64,000 nt of DNA from Heyndrickxia vini (GTDB lineage: Bacteria; Bacillota; Bacilli; Bacillales; Bacillaceae_C): NCBI RefSeq assembly GCF_016772275.1, contig NZ_CP065425.1:3758001-3822000 (forward strand), read 5' to 3'. The notes under the pieces are model-generated. The model was not told the origin of the DNA. It ran no database searches and saw only the letters and a program-made list of their open reading frames with translations. The translations under genes were made by a program, and so were the position numbers. Of the stretch, positions 54,455-62,939 are shown in pieces. The first letter of the stretch is position 1. Each line of letters starts with the position of its first letter.

Positions 54455-54736
54455 TGAAATTCACCTACAACCTACTGCGTAATAACATATCATTTATTTT
54501 TAGGGTCTGTTTAATGATGCGGTTGATAATTCTTTACTTATTAGCAAATAGAATTCATTAATAATGAAATCAATCAAATCTTTATCATCATCTGATAAAA
54601 TAAACTTCTATTGATTACTTTCATTGAAATCCTTCTTAGCCAACCAAATTGCTATGATTAAAATTCGCCCTCACTATACCTATGCTCAACTTTATCTTTA
54701 TTGATCTATATAAAGCCTCTAAAGTAAAAAAGGGGT

Positions 54737-55003
54737 TTAGAACCTCTTAAAAAAAGTCTCACATTTTTTAGGGACAACAAAAGCAGTGAACTCCTTACCC
54801 AATCCTTCATTCGGTTGATCCTTAATTGCATTTATTAAAGATGGATTAGAAAAGCCAATGGGCAATGCAAATTCACCAGTATATTCGGCAAGTTGCTGAT
54901 TTATATATTTCCCCTTACTTCTTCCGCAGCTGCAGCTTTTTTCTGACAGATCCAGATTAAATATATCATTACATTCAAGGCACATTAGAAGCTTCATTTG
55001 CAT
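54737..55003 (-). CDS. Hypothetical zinc-ribbon protein of a conflict operon
   Basis: An 88-residue protein with a four-cysteine ribbon (LMCLECNDIFNLD, then SCSCGRSKGKYIN), followed by AEYTGEFALPIGFSNPSL and FTAFVVPKKC. Small proteins with this exact layout recur across bacteria without known function. It begins 3 nt after the previous gene stop and is clearly cotranscribed. Confidence 0.7.
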   Translation of the reverse strand: MQMKLLMCLECNDIFNLDLSEKSCSCGRSKGKYINQQLAEYTGEFALPIGFSNPSLINAIKDQPNEGLGKEFTAFVVPKKCETFFKRF

Positions 55004-55006
55004 CCC

Positions 55007-56611
55007 TCAACCTTCATTAGTGTTCTTTTCCTTATCAATCATTTCTTGAATGTGGGTTATTACTCTGGGGTCTTTTCTATACTCTGTTATTTTTTCAGTG
55101 ATTAGCTTGTTTTCAAACATACCTCTTAACAGCCTATAGTTATTAGCTTTCATTTTAAAATTATAAGAGTCATCGAGTATTAGCTTTGCAAGTAACGTTA
55201 TAATAAACTCTTCTTCCCGAATCCCTTCAATCCATAGCCAAGCATCTTCTGTAAGAAACATCCGAAACTTTTCAGTAAGCATCTTTCCGAGTATTAGCTT
55301 CATCGATCCAATATCATCCCCATACAACCGTTCTTTAATTTCAGGATTTTTGGTTAAAAATTTTTCAATGCTATATGCTACTGTTTTTAAATGAAAGTCC
55401 TGCTCTTCGGAAAGCAAAACCGAATGATTATTAAAATAAAGAAAAGCATCTTCATTATCCAAAAAACTACCTTCGCTTTCCTTCTCATTATTTAGAGCCA
55501 ATATAGGAGCAATACTTCTATAAAATTCCTGAAGTTCTTCTTCTATCCTACTATTACCTTGTTGCAATAAAAGATTCGCTTTATTATCCCATTCTGGATA
55601 ACAATTGGTGAAGTTTTCCACAACCTCATTTAAAGGTATATAGGTTTTAATTTCCCGGCCCGGAAATTTGATATCCATTACCATCATTCCAAATGTTCTT
55701 TCAACAATAGCTGGATGACCTTCAATTTTGCGAAATGCCTCCAAAAAATCATAGTTTTGTGGAGGGATACTTACCCAAGTAAGAGTAATTGCCCTTAGCA
55801 TTTCTTCGGGTTTATACTTGGGTCCACCTTCCTCCTTGCAAGCCATTGAAAACAAACTATTAACGTCCCTAACTAGATTCAGATAATAGACCAAGAGCTT
55901 AACAGCTCCAATTTGTGTTGGAGAAGAGTGCTTAACTAATTTTTCCTTAATCCACTTGTGGAAGGTTTCTTTATCAGAGTACGTATAAACTAGCTCTAAG
56001 ATTTTTTCCTGATCTGCAATAGTCCATTTTTCAATCAATTCTATTTTTTCACTTTCATTTTTTGGAGAAAATCGGTTAAGCAACTGCCGTGGATCAACGC
56101 GTAAAGGTAACTTTATTGGGGTTGAGAGATGAGTGTCTGCCCATTGTTTTGCTTTTACACACTGCAGATGATCTATATCTCCACTTACACTAGCAAACTT
56201 GGGGAAACGGCTCTCAATTAGCATAGCTATGGCTAATATGTAAAGATGGTATGGATATCCTTGAGTCTTAGCATTAAAAACAACAACTGAGCTTTCGTAT
56301 CCCTTTAAAATATCTGTTTCATTATTAAAAGCTGGCGCAGCCTCCCTATACATTTTAATATCAGAGTAAAGCCTGAAAGTTTCTGCAAATTTCTTACTGC
56401 CTAAGTTCCCACATGTTCTCCAAAATCGAGAAGGCTCTTCATGTTCTTCGGATTTAACATATACAGGCATCTGAATATCAAATAACTTTTTTTCTCCTAA
56501 ATCTGCAAAATCATAAGCTTTCAGTAATTTCACAGTTTCTTTATAAACACTTATCCAATCTTGTTGTGAAATCTGATGAGGAAGAATAGACAGACGAACA
56601 TAAGTACCCAC
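55007..56611 (-). CDS. Large hypothetical protein of a conflict operon
   Basis: About 534 residues. The likely start is GTG 56611 (GTYVRLSILPHQISQQDW), with weak AAAAGGG upstream; the frame is also open further upstream (see 56624-56793). Family not recognised. Composition is soluble with helical C-terminal half (about 380-530). Segments VSGDIDHLQCVKAKQWAD and LRVDPRQLLNRF look conserved in kind. It sits between a truncated GTPase and a zinc-ribbon gene, suggesting a GTPase-linked conflict system. Confidence 0.6.
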   Translation of the reverse strand: MGTYVRLSILPHQISQQDWISVYKETVKLLKAYDFADLGEKKLFDIQMPVYVKSEEHEEPSRFWRTCGNLGSKKFAETFRLYSDIKMYREAAPAFNNETDILKGYESSVVVFNAKTQGYPYHLYILAIAMLIESRFPKFASVSGDIDHLQCVKAKQWADTHLSTPIKLPLRVDPRQLLNRFSPKNESEKIELIEKWTIADQEKILELVYTYSDKETFHKWIKEKLVKHSSPTQIGAVKLLVYYLNLVRDVNSLFSMACKEEGGPKYKPEEMLRAITLTWVSIPPQNYDFLEAFRKIEGHPAIVERTFGMMVMDIKFPGREIKTYIPLNEVVENFTNCYPEWDNKANLLLQQGNSRIEEELQEFYRSIAPILALNNEKESEGSFLDNEDAFLYFNNHSVLLSEEQDFHLKTVAYSIEKFLTKNPEIKERLYGDDIGSMKLILGKMLTEKFRMFLTEDAWLWIEGIREEEFIITLLAKLILDDSYNFKMKANNYRLLRGMFENKLITEKITEYRKDPRVITHIQEMIDKEKNTNEG

Positions 56612-56623
56612 CCAAAACCACAC

Positions 56624-56793
56624 CCTTTTTTCAGTTACAATTAAAAGAGAACTCGCTTCTCCTTTATTGCGATGTTTTAATATCTCCGAAAAAAAGGCTA
56701 TCCCAACATTAATAAGATAACCTTTTATAGTTGTTTTTCCGGAATTGACTGCGCCTCCTAGAATTATAGAACAGCTGCATTTATTGCATCCTG
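56624..56793 (-). pseudogene. P-loop remnant (truncated GTPase)
   Basis: In frame with the downstream gene but without a start codon, this stretch encodes CNKCSCSIILGGAVNSGKTT, a Cys-rich start plus a perfect Walker A (GGAVNSGKTT), then a short run before MWFWVG. In TRAFAC/double-GTPase proteins such a P-loop stands near the N-terminus of a several-hundred-residue protein. The rest is missing, as if a deletion removed most of a GTPase gene. An ATG (ATGCAATAAATG) is one base out of frame. Confidence 0.5.
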
Positions 56794-57090
56794 TTACTCA
56801 ATTCTATAAGTTTCTCTATTGGCTTTGTTATATACTCGTTGTACATCTTTCTTGGATTGTTCTACATATGACTTAATCATTGAATAATCGTTCGGGTTAG
56901 CATCTTCTACTTTCTCCAATGTTGCTCCTACACTTCCAGCCAAATATCCAGCTGCCCCCAGTATCGTTCGCAGTTCGTGTGTCACTTCTGAAGTTAATGC
57001 TTCATGAGCATTATTTTTCATAATGTTTTCATCTGCATCATCAACAATTGTTGCTAAATCTATTACCAGCTTTCCTGAATATACCTGCAT
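56794..57090 (-). CDS. Small hypothetical protein of a conflict operon
   Basis: A 98-residue helical, acidic protein (MKNNAHEALTSEVTHELRTILGAAGYLAGSVG, then YVEQSKKDVQRVYNKANRE). A strong GAGGGAGG site sets ATG 57090. No family recognised; the helix AAGYLAGSVGATLE could be membrane-active. Next to the truncated GTPase. Confidence 0.6.
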   Translation of the reverse strand: MQVYSGKLVIDLATIVDDADENIMKNNAHEALTSEVTHELRTILGAAGYLAGSVGATLEKVEDANPNDYSMIKSYVEQSKKDVQRVYNKANRETYRIE

Positions 57091-57166
57091 CTCAGATGCC
57101 TCCCTCTTATAACTATTTATTAGTCCTCCCTAGCGCTCACCTTTAATAGCGAATATACTGCTTTTT

Positions 57167-57433
57167 TCAGCTGTTATTTTCCTTCTCTATTCTCTTACCT
57201 GCCTTTATAAGTGACAGGTGAAAAATATCCTTTTTGTCGCAATCTTCACTACTAGTAAAGTCAAAAATAAAGTTTTCAGTTACAACCTCGTACTTTGCAA
57301 GGACGGTTATTATATCCATTAAAAGTTCATCATAAATATCGGTACGAGGATCCTGATTTATTTTTGTGATTCTATATAAGTCCACTTGAATAAATCCTAA
57401 ATGTTTAGAATATGCCAAAGATAAACCTCCCAT
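57167..57433 (-). CDS. Small hypothetical protein of a conflict operon
   Basis: An 88-residue protein (LGFIQVDLYRITKINQDPRTDIYDELLMDII). Its ATG shares one base with the stop of the upstream gene (TAATG), so it is translationally coupled. Family not recognised. Confidence 0.6.
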   Translation of the reverse strand: MGGLSLAYSKHLGFIQVDLYRITKINQDPRTDIYDELLMDIITVLAKYEVVTENFIFDFTSSEDCDKKDIFHLSLIKAGKRIEKENNS

Positions 57434-57729
57434 TAAAACATTTTCTGCGGATTTACTAATGTGTTTATAGCAAACACGAGGGCATCATTAAAAGCAGTAC
57501 GATATGCTAATTTCGTTTGGATATGTACCTGCTCAAAAATGTTAGCTCTAATATCATCAATAAATTCATCTTTTTTTGTTTCATCCTCAAACTTCCCAAA
57601 TTGGGCAAGTTTTTCATCTAGATCTTTATGGAGTAATTCTGAATACATCACATACTCATCACTTGTGATAATTTGTTCGAGTCTTTCTTCAATTAGCCTA
57701 TTAACTACCTTTTGAAAGCCGTCAATCAT
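57433..57729 (-). CDS. Small hypothetical protein, first gene of the conflict operon
   Basis: About 98 residues from ATG 57729 (MIDGFQKVV), behind AAGGGCGG. Mostly helical with many acidic residues (LIEERLEQIITSDEYVMYSELL). The frame extends upstream to 57771 but without a start signal. Divergent from the HTH repressor gene at 57861, with about 130 bp between. Confidence 0.6.
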   Translation of the reverse strand: MIDGFQKVVNRLIEERLEQIITSDEYVMYSELLHKDLDEKLAQFGKFEDETKKDEFIDDIRANIFEQVHIQTKLAYRTAFNDALVFAINTLVNPQKMF

Positions 57730-57860
57730 AAAAAAACCGCCCTTCTTTATTCTAAAAATGAATATATTCATAATTAGAATATAACACGAAATATATTGAT
57801 TGTAAAATTCAATAACGATACGATTACTAATAATGTTGTGTAGAAGGTTGGAATTGAAAT

Positions 57861-58229
57861 ATGAGTGATTTATTAATTGGAAGACTAATCAAGGAACTTA
57901 GAAAGAAAAATAATATGACAATGGTTGACTTCGCAAAAAAAATAAAAATATCACAACCGTCCTTATCTAAGATTGAATCAGGAAGACAAGAAGTAACGTT
58001 TTCCCTGTTGGAATCTATATGTAAGGAATTTGACATTACAAGAAGTCAATTTTTTCAAATGCTTGAAAGGGATAATATATATCACCAAACTTCTTTGACT
58101 TGGAATTTCGAGGAATCTGTGGATGCAAACAAAGAAATTGAACATAAAATAGGAAAGTTAGTTTCCAAGATGACGTTTGAACAAAAAAGAGCATTGTTCA
58201 TTTTTTTATTTTCCAGTATCAAAGAATGA
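57861..58229 (+). CDS. XRE-family HTH repressor
   Basis: A 122-residue protein. HTH at about 8-62 (LIKELRKKNNMTMVDFAKKIKISQPSLSKIE), then a helical C-terminus as in phage and ICE repressors (IGKLVSKMTFEQKRALFIFL). It faces the minus-strand conflict operon across a short promoter region, the usual place for a lysogeny- or element-type switch. Confidence 0.8.
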   Translation: MSDLLIGRLIKELRKKNNMTMVDFAKKIKISQPSLSKIESGRQEVTFSLLESICKEFDITRSQFFQMLERDNIYHQTSLTWNFEESVDANKEIEHKIGKLVSKMTFEQKRALFIFLFSSIKE

Positions 58230-58241
58230 GAATGAAATACA

Positions 58242-58291
58242 TAAAAAAAACGCAGTCCGACTCTTTTATGAATCGGACTGCTCAACTTTTT
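58242..58291. terminator. Bidirectional terminator after the HTH gene
   Basis: GCAGTCCGA and TCGGACTGC form a 9-bp stem flanked by A8 and CAACTTTTT. It ends the HTH transcript. Confidence 0.85.
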
Positions 58292-58319
58292 GCTCAATTT
58301 TTTTTACAGTTCTATTTAT

Positions 58320-58598
58320 GTTCCGAAGAGGTTCCGAATAATATATCCCATTCGGAACATTATTCCTTAATTGTTTTTCCTTTTATATAAAGGTTTTTAA
58401 TGAGTAAATCAGTACTATGTTCCGAAATACTAATTTTTTTACTATTTTTGAAAGAAAGTATAACCTACAGGGTGTAATTTATATACCAACGCTCTCTCAA
58501 AAGTAATGGAACGTTGGAACAATATGTTGTTAAACCTTGATATTACTGAATTTTAGACGTTTCATCTTATCTGTTAATTTCGGAACGTCATTTGGAAC
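58320..58598. repeat. Iteron-like cluster (candidate replication origin or operator array)
   Basis: The octamer GTTCCGAA or its complement TTCGGAAC occurs at 58320, 58331, 58351, 58419 and 58579; degenerate GGAAC copies lie at 58508, 58516 and 58594. They are spaced over 280 bp of AT-rich sequence beside the DUF927-type helicase gene. Iterons next to a replication gene are typical of plasmid or ICE origins. No other gene is seen in 58292-58612. Confidence 0.6.
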
Positions 58599-58612
58599 TT
58601 TCTCTACAGATT

Positions 58613-60541
58613 TCATTTATAGAAGTAAATCATTGTATCGGGCAACTCAGGATGAACAATGCCATCCTTAATTGATTCAGGATTACCCGGATCAGATAAT
58701 TGTATTAACCACGCCCTAGGATTACTAGTACCAATTCTGTGTTTAACACTCCTAATAAAAAATGAATACGTTTGTAAGTCTTTAACTACCTTGTTACTTG
58801 ATGGGTAGAATGGGACTCTTTCTGACATCCTATAAGCTTCATAGGTATTAGATGGAGCCAAGTATAAATAGGTGGAACCATCTTCTATTACACACTTATA
58901 ATCACTATTATTCTGTAATTGACCTTTCTTAGCCAGTAAACCAATCTTGCGCAGAAAATCCATAGTAGGATGGTCTTCGATTGTCAGTTGTTGCGTTTCT
59001 TTCATCTCCTGATATACAAATTGATAAATTTCAATTCTATCTTCTGGATTAGAAAAAAATATTTCATCCTCTAAAAAGTCATTTAATTGGGCAAAGGCTG
59101 CAAAAGCTGAAGCAAGAAACATAGCATAATGCGACCGAATTCGAATGTGAATATTACTCCATCCCCTACTACTAAAATAATCAAGGATTTCATGATAAAG
59201 TCGTAAAAAGTTATGCTTCCATCTATACGATGTTCTCATTAAATACTGTCCTACCCAATATGGTACTTCTTTAAGAGCTTTGACCTTTCTAATAGCCTCT
59301 TCATTAAAACTAATCTTTGAAGCATCAAATAAAACTGATCTTTGAATTATTGATGGCACGCTGGTCAATACTTCCCCACTTAACATTAAAGTCGCCTTTA
59401 CGGGAAATCGAATTATAGTAGATTCATCTATATGCCCTCTAATGAAATCCTGCCTCATATAAACATTATTTTTAAGTGAATCTGAACAGGTTTTAATAAA
59501 ATCCATCCCCTTGCTACTGTCATTTTTATTTTCAGCTTCGTCTACGACAAAAGGCATAGAGGATTTTCGACTCATACCCTTTCTTAAACTATCCAACGAT
59601 GGCGGAGTATTCAACGATACATTAATACCTGCCATTTTTGTAAACTCTTTAACGGCTGTACTCTTACCTTGACCGTGTTTTCCGTATAGGTATAAAAACG
59701 GGAAATAATCCGTTTCCTTTACAATGCTATCAACATTCATTGTTCCAGCAATATAACCGAAAGCAAGATATGAATATTGGCCATAGAGTAATTTAAGGCA
59801 TTTAAAGTATGTGACTAAATCCTCCTTAGTGGGAGCTTTATCAATATGTGGATGTATTCTATATTCGTCGTCTTTATCAATATCCACTTTAAAATACTTA
59901 CCGTTCACTGCAATAATTCCATCTTCATCTGCAAAAATTACCTTATCACGACAATACGCATGTGATGGAAAAATCCAGATATCCTCCTTTTCATTCCGCC
60001 CCATATATGATATAAACTCAAGTTCTTTCATAGGGCTTTTTAAAATCATGTTTATGAGACTATCTAAGTTTGTTTGTTTACCAAACCAATTAAATCTTCC
60101 GTTATTCATGCAATGTTTTTTAAAAGCTGTATGAATTGCTAAAGTCTCACCATCAAATTCGACCACTTTTGTCTGACTGTCAGAGATTAGTTTTAAAATA
60201 TAAATCTGTTTGCCACCTTGTCTTTTGGTCGTATAGAGCGGAACAACAATAAAGTTAGAGATTGGATTTTCTTTATACGTATTTTCCCCTGTCTTTACTC
60301 GAACATAATAATACTTTTTTTCTTTATTGATTCGAAGACAATCACTATTGAGAATAGATTCTCCTGTTGGATACAAATCAAACTGGAGTTTTCTATTGTT
60401 TTGCTGAATATTTTCATGCTCATTACGAGCCGAAGAATCTTCAATTCCTACCATCACATCATTGTATAAACCTATACTTCTTCCTACTTTGGACTTTTTG
60501 CGACTTTTAGTTTCCGTTGCAACTTTGTTTTCTCGATTCAT
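58613..60541 (-). CDS. DUF927-type ATPase/helicase (replication protein of a mobile element)
   Basis: About 642 residues from ATG 60541 (MNRENK) behind GGAGG. The N-terminal half is unassigned, the centre (about 280-470) is a DUF927-like P-loop ATPase: YLYGKHGQGKSTAVKEF (Walker A), MPFVVDEAENK (Walker B), and a later ATLMLSGE. The C-terminus is helical. Such proteins replace a replicative helicase in plasmids and ICEs. An iteron-like cluster follows the gene. A terminator-like leader precedes it. Confidence 0.75.
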   Translation of the reverse strand: MNRENKVATETKSRKKSKVGRSIGLYNDVMVGIEDSSARNEHENIQQNNRKLQFDLYPTGESILNSDCLRINKEKKYYYVRVKTGENTYKENPISNFIVVPLYTTKRQGGKQIYILKLISDSQTKVVEFDGETLAIHTAFKKHCMNNGRFNWFGKQTNLDSLINMILKSPMKELEFISYMGRNEKEDIWIFPSHAYCRDKVIFADEDGIIAVNGKYFKVDIDKDDEYRIHPHIDKAPTKEDLVTYFKCLKLLYGQYSYLAFGYIAGTMNVDSIVKETDYFPFLYLYGKHGQGKSTAVKEFTKMAGINVSLNTPPSLDSLRKGMSRKSSMPFVVDEAENKNDSSKGMDFIKTCSDSLKNNVYMRQDFIRGHIDESTIIRFPVKATLMLSGEVLTSVPSIIQRSVLFDASKISFNEEAIRKVKALKEVPYWVGQYLMRTSYRWKHNFLRLYHEILDYFSSRGWSNIHIRIRSHYAMFLASAFAAFAQLNDFLEDEIFFSNPEDRIEIYQFVYQEMKETQQLTIEDHPTMDFLRKIGLLAKKGQLQNNSDYKCVIEDGSTYLYLAPSNTYEAYRMSERVPFYPSSNKVVKDLQTYSFFIRSVKHRIGTSNPRAWLIQLSDPGNPESIKDGIVHPELPDTMIYFYK

Positions 60542-60556
60542 ATTTTTCCTCCATAA

Positions 60557-60618
60557 TAAAAACCCCAAACAAGTAAAGATGGTCATAAGGCCACTCTTAA
60601 CCAAGTTTGGGGTTTTCC
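60557..60618 (-). promoter_or_regulatory. Terminator-like leader of the helicase gene
   Basis: On the minus strand GGGAAAACCCCAAAC pairs with GTTTGGGGTTTTT (10-bp perfect stem, 60561-60570 with 60605-60614) just before the GGAGG of the helicase gene. It has the same design as the recombinase leader. Confidence 0.7.
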
Positions 60619-60781
60619 CTTTTTTTATTTATTTTTTTAGCAAGAAAATTCATTAGACTAACTTATATAGGGGACCTCCTTCTTTTTGATAATTTAATTT
60701 CAAGCTAAAATCTTAAAATATTATAATTATTGTTTTTGATATTCGAACCCCTTTTCAAAAAAATTTTAAGTTCTATGTAAA

Positions 60782-60877
60782 TTTCATTAAAGTCTACTTT
60801 AACTTAAATGAAACTTAGCAAAAACTTAATCAGTTTCATTAGAAAAAACTAACATCTATTTGTTTTAACTTCATTAA
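60782..60877. promoter_or_regulatory. TTTCATT repeat cluster (candidate operator)
   Basis: TTTCATTAA (60782), AAATGAAA (60806), GTTTCATT (60833) and TTCATTAA (60870) occur within 96 bp, with one more AAATGAAAGG at 60973 next to the ribosome binding site of the RHH gene. Spacing of about 24-37 bp fits cooperative binding by a ribbon-helix-helix dimer. Lies in the divergent region between helicase and RHH genes. Confidence 0.5.
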
Positions 60878-60994
60878 AAGGAAACACCAATAAAAATTCA
60901 AGATTAAGTAAATAATTTTTATTTTTCTATTCGAATTGGAAAAAGTTCAAGCTAAAATGTTTTTACCTTTAAATGAAAGGAGGGAATAATTAAA

Positions 60995-61546
60995 ATGGAG
61001 ATAGACATCGATAAAGCAACTTTACAAGATATCATTTCACTAATTGAGGGTGGAACTAAAGAACAAGAAATCTGTAACTCGAAAGGCTACAAAGCAGCTT
61101 CCACTGTTTCTAATAGATTAAAGGCTGCGGGAGCCACCTGTGAGTCTAACGGCGAATGGAACTTCACCAAAATTGATCCAAGTATCCTAACTAAGCAATT
61201 TTGGACAATATCTTACTCAAAAGATAGATCAAAAACCACCGTTGATAGTTTAGATTTGAATGAACAGGAAATAACCACCCTAAAGAAAATTGTGGAGGAA
61301 TATATAAAAGGGAATTATGAAAGGGAGACTGCAACCCTAAAATACGAATTGTTTGGAAAACTTCTTTTTGAACATGCTGCTTATAGGAATACAGATTCCT
61401 TAACAAAACAGCTGAACGTTCCGGTCCAAGAGCATGTAATGCAGCGACTAGACGACTTTGCTAACACTAGTGGACTTGAGAAGAAATTCATTGTTAACAA
61501 AGCAATTGAGACATTTTTAGATTTATATGATGGCAATTTCCAATAA
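60995..61546 (+). CDS. Hypothetical protein with C-terminal ribbon-helix-helix
   Basis: A 183-residue protein from ATG 60995 behind AAAGGAGGG. The C-terminal 40 residues (LNVPVQEHVMQRLDDFANTSG, then KKFIVNKAIETFLD) resemble a CopG/MetJ-like RHH domain; residues 10-60 suggest a HTH (DIISLIEGGTKEQEICNSKGY). Likely DNA-binding, perhaps the autoregulator of this mobile region using the TTTCATT sites. The following 61547-61881 gap shows no gene. Confidence 0.65.
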   Translation: MEIDIDKATLQDIISLIEGGTKEQEICNSKGYKAASTVSNRLKAAGATCESNGEWNFTKIDPSILTKQFWTISYSKDRSKTTVDSLDLNEQEITTLKKIVEEYIKGNYERETATLKYELFGKLLFEHAAYRNTDSLTKQLNVPVQEHVMQRLDDFANTSGLEKKFIVNKAIETFLDLYDGNFQ

Positions 61547-61881
61547 TAAACTTACAGTGCAAAGAGGCATATAAAAGTTAAATCAAGCATGCTTTTCAAG
61601 CAACAAAAAGGATAACTATGCACGTTAAAGTATATCCGTTAAAGGGGTCCGTTCAACGAGTATACTATCTCTTTCTCTAATACCAGTAATATCAATGGTT
61701 TATGTGCCATATGGAAAATCCTTTTAAATTCCGACTATATAGAAAAAGAAAGACCTTTTTGATATAAATTAAACCTACACAAATTAATCGCATCCAATAA
61801 CCTTTACTAGTTTGTTACTAGGATGCTCCTGATTTATAATCGGGAAATATAGTCAGGATATAATTTAAGGGAGGACAGCTC

Positions 61882-62094
61882 ATGGACTTCAACAAAATAA
61901 TACTATACGCTAACATCCTAGGTATCTGTTTTACTGTGGCTCTGACATATACAATTGTTGTTAACATTTTCGTTGGCCTCCCTGTTCAGCCTGTTGCTGT
62001 TGCTATGCTTGCAATTGGATATGTTGTCATGATAAAAAGAAATACACTATTTCAAGAACTTTGGGATAGGTGGTTCTCCGGCAGAAGAAAGTAA
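61882..62094 (+). CDS. Small membrane protein
   Basis: A 70-residue protein with two hydrophobic segments (ILGICFTVALTYTIVVNIFVG and VAVAMLAIGYVVMI) and a basic C-terminus (WFSGRRK). GGGAGGA precedes ATG. Family not recognised; common type in conjugative elements. A -10-like TATAAT is upstream at about 61850. Confidence 0.6.
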   Translation: MDFNKIILYANILGICFTVALTYTIVVNIFVGLPVQPVAVAMLAIGYVVMIKRNTLFQELWDRWFSGRRK

Positions 62095-62190
62095 AACACT
62101 TTTTAACTTCCTTTAAGTGACATGTCATTTTAATTAAACCATTAATAAAATCGTCGTTACGTGTAATTTATATAAATTTAAAATGGAATA

Positions 62191-62258
62191 AGGGAAAGCC
62201 CCATTGCTGAGTTTAAACGAACGTACTATTGCGTTTAAACCTCATTATGGGGTTTTTA
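62191..62258 (+). promoter_or_regulatory. Terminator-like leader of the 62291 gene
   Basis: GGGAAAGCCCCAT pairs with ATGGGGTTTTTATT and encloses an inner stem GAGTTTAAACG/CGTTTAAACCTC (62209-62220 with 62232-62243). It ends 32 nt before the GTG start and resembles the leaders at 54125 and 60557. Confidence 0.7.
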
Positions 62259-62290
62259 TTTTTGCTTAAAATATATTTGGAGGAATCTAT

Positions 62291-62860
62291 GTGATATTAA
62301 ATAAAAAGGTTTATGATGCGCTTTACGAAGAGCTAATGCTAATTAATGAAGAGAATTATCAAGGCAAATTTTATGTAACAAATGTTAAGGATCTAGAAGA
62401 GCAAGCGTTGCAATTTTTAAGAGACGAAAATTACATTGATGAAAAGGACAAAGATATTGATGAAAACCTTTCCTTGAAAATATCTTGGAAAGGGGAAGGC
62501 ATGTACTGTTTTTCTGGGCTTGGATTCATTCATGAATATTCACTTAAAAATGTTATCGATCTTTTCGAGACTGAAACTGAGGTAAGCCACAAAATATTTT
62601 TAGGTGACCATAATGAAATTGAGAAGGCAAAGAGTAAATTCACAAATGTATATGTCGAATGGAATATAGATATTTTCAGTCAAACCTTCTCTATCAAAGA
62701 AATTATTGAAGATAAAAAAGCCATCAATAATTCAAGATCCCTTAGCAATAAAGCAAACAGTCAACAAAAAAATTGCGAATTAGAAAGTATTAAGGAAATG
62801 GATAATGACATCTTTTATGAGTTTTTAAAGCAGTATAACAAACACTTGCTAACTTCATAG
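62291..62860 (+). CDS. Hypothetical protein of the mobile region
   Basis: A 189-residue acidic protein from GTG 62291 behind TTGGAGG. Sequence includes ISWKGEGMYCFSGLGFIHEYSLKNV and a charged C-terminus. Family not recognised. Its terminator-like leader ties its control to the recombinase and helicase genes. Confidence 0.6.
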   Translation: MILNKKVYDALYEELMLINEENYQGKFYVTNVKDLEEQALQFLRDENYIDEKDKDIDENLSLKISWKGEGMYCFSGLGFIHEYSLKNVIDLFETETEVSHKIFLGDHNEIEKAKSKFTNVYVEWNIDIFSQTFSIKEIIEDKKAINNSRSLSNKANSQQKNCELESIKEMDNDIFYEFLKQYNKHLLTS

Positions 62861-62877
62861 AGGACGAAAAACCCGAT

Positions 62878-62910
62878 GGCACATTTTCATCTAGAGAGTG
62901 TGCCTTTATC
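62878..62910 (+). terminator. Terminator/attenuator before the replication-relaxation gene
   Basis: GGCACA and TGTGCC form a short stem followed by TTTATC, 16 nt before the GGAG of the next gene. Weak. Confidence 0.5.
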
Positions 62911-62939
62911 TTATGTAAGTAAAAAAGGAGAATAGGAAT

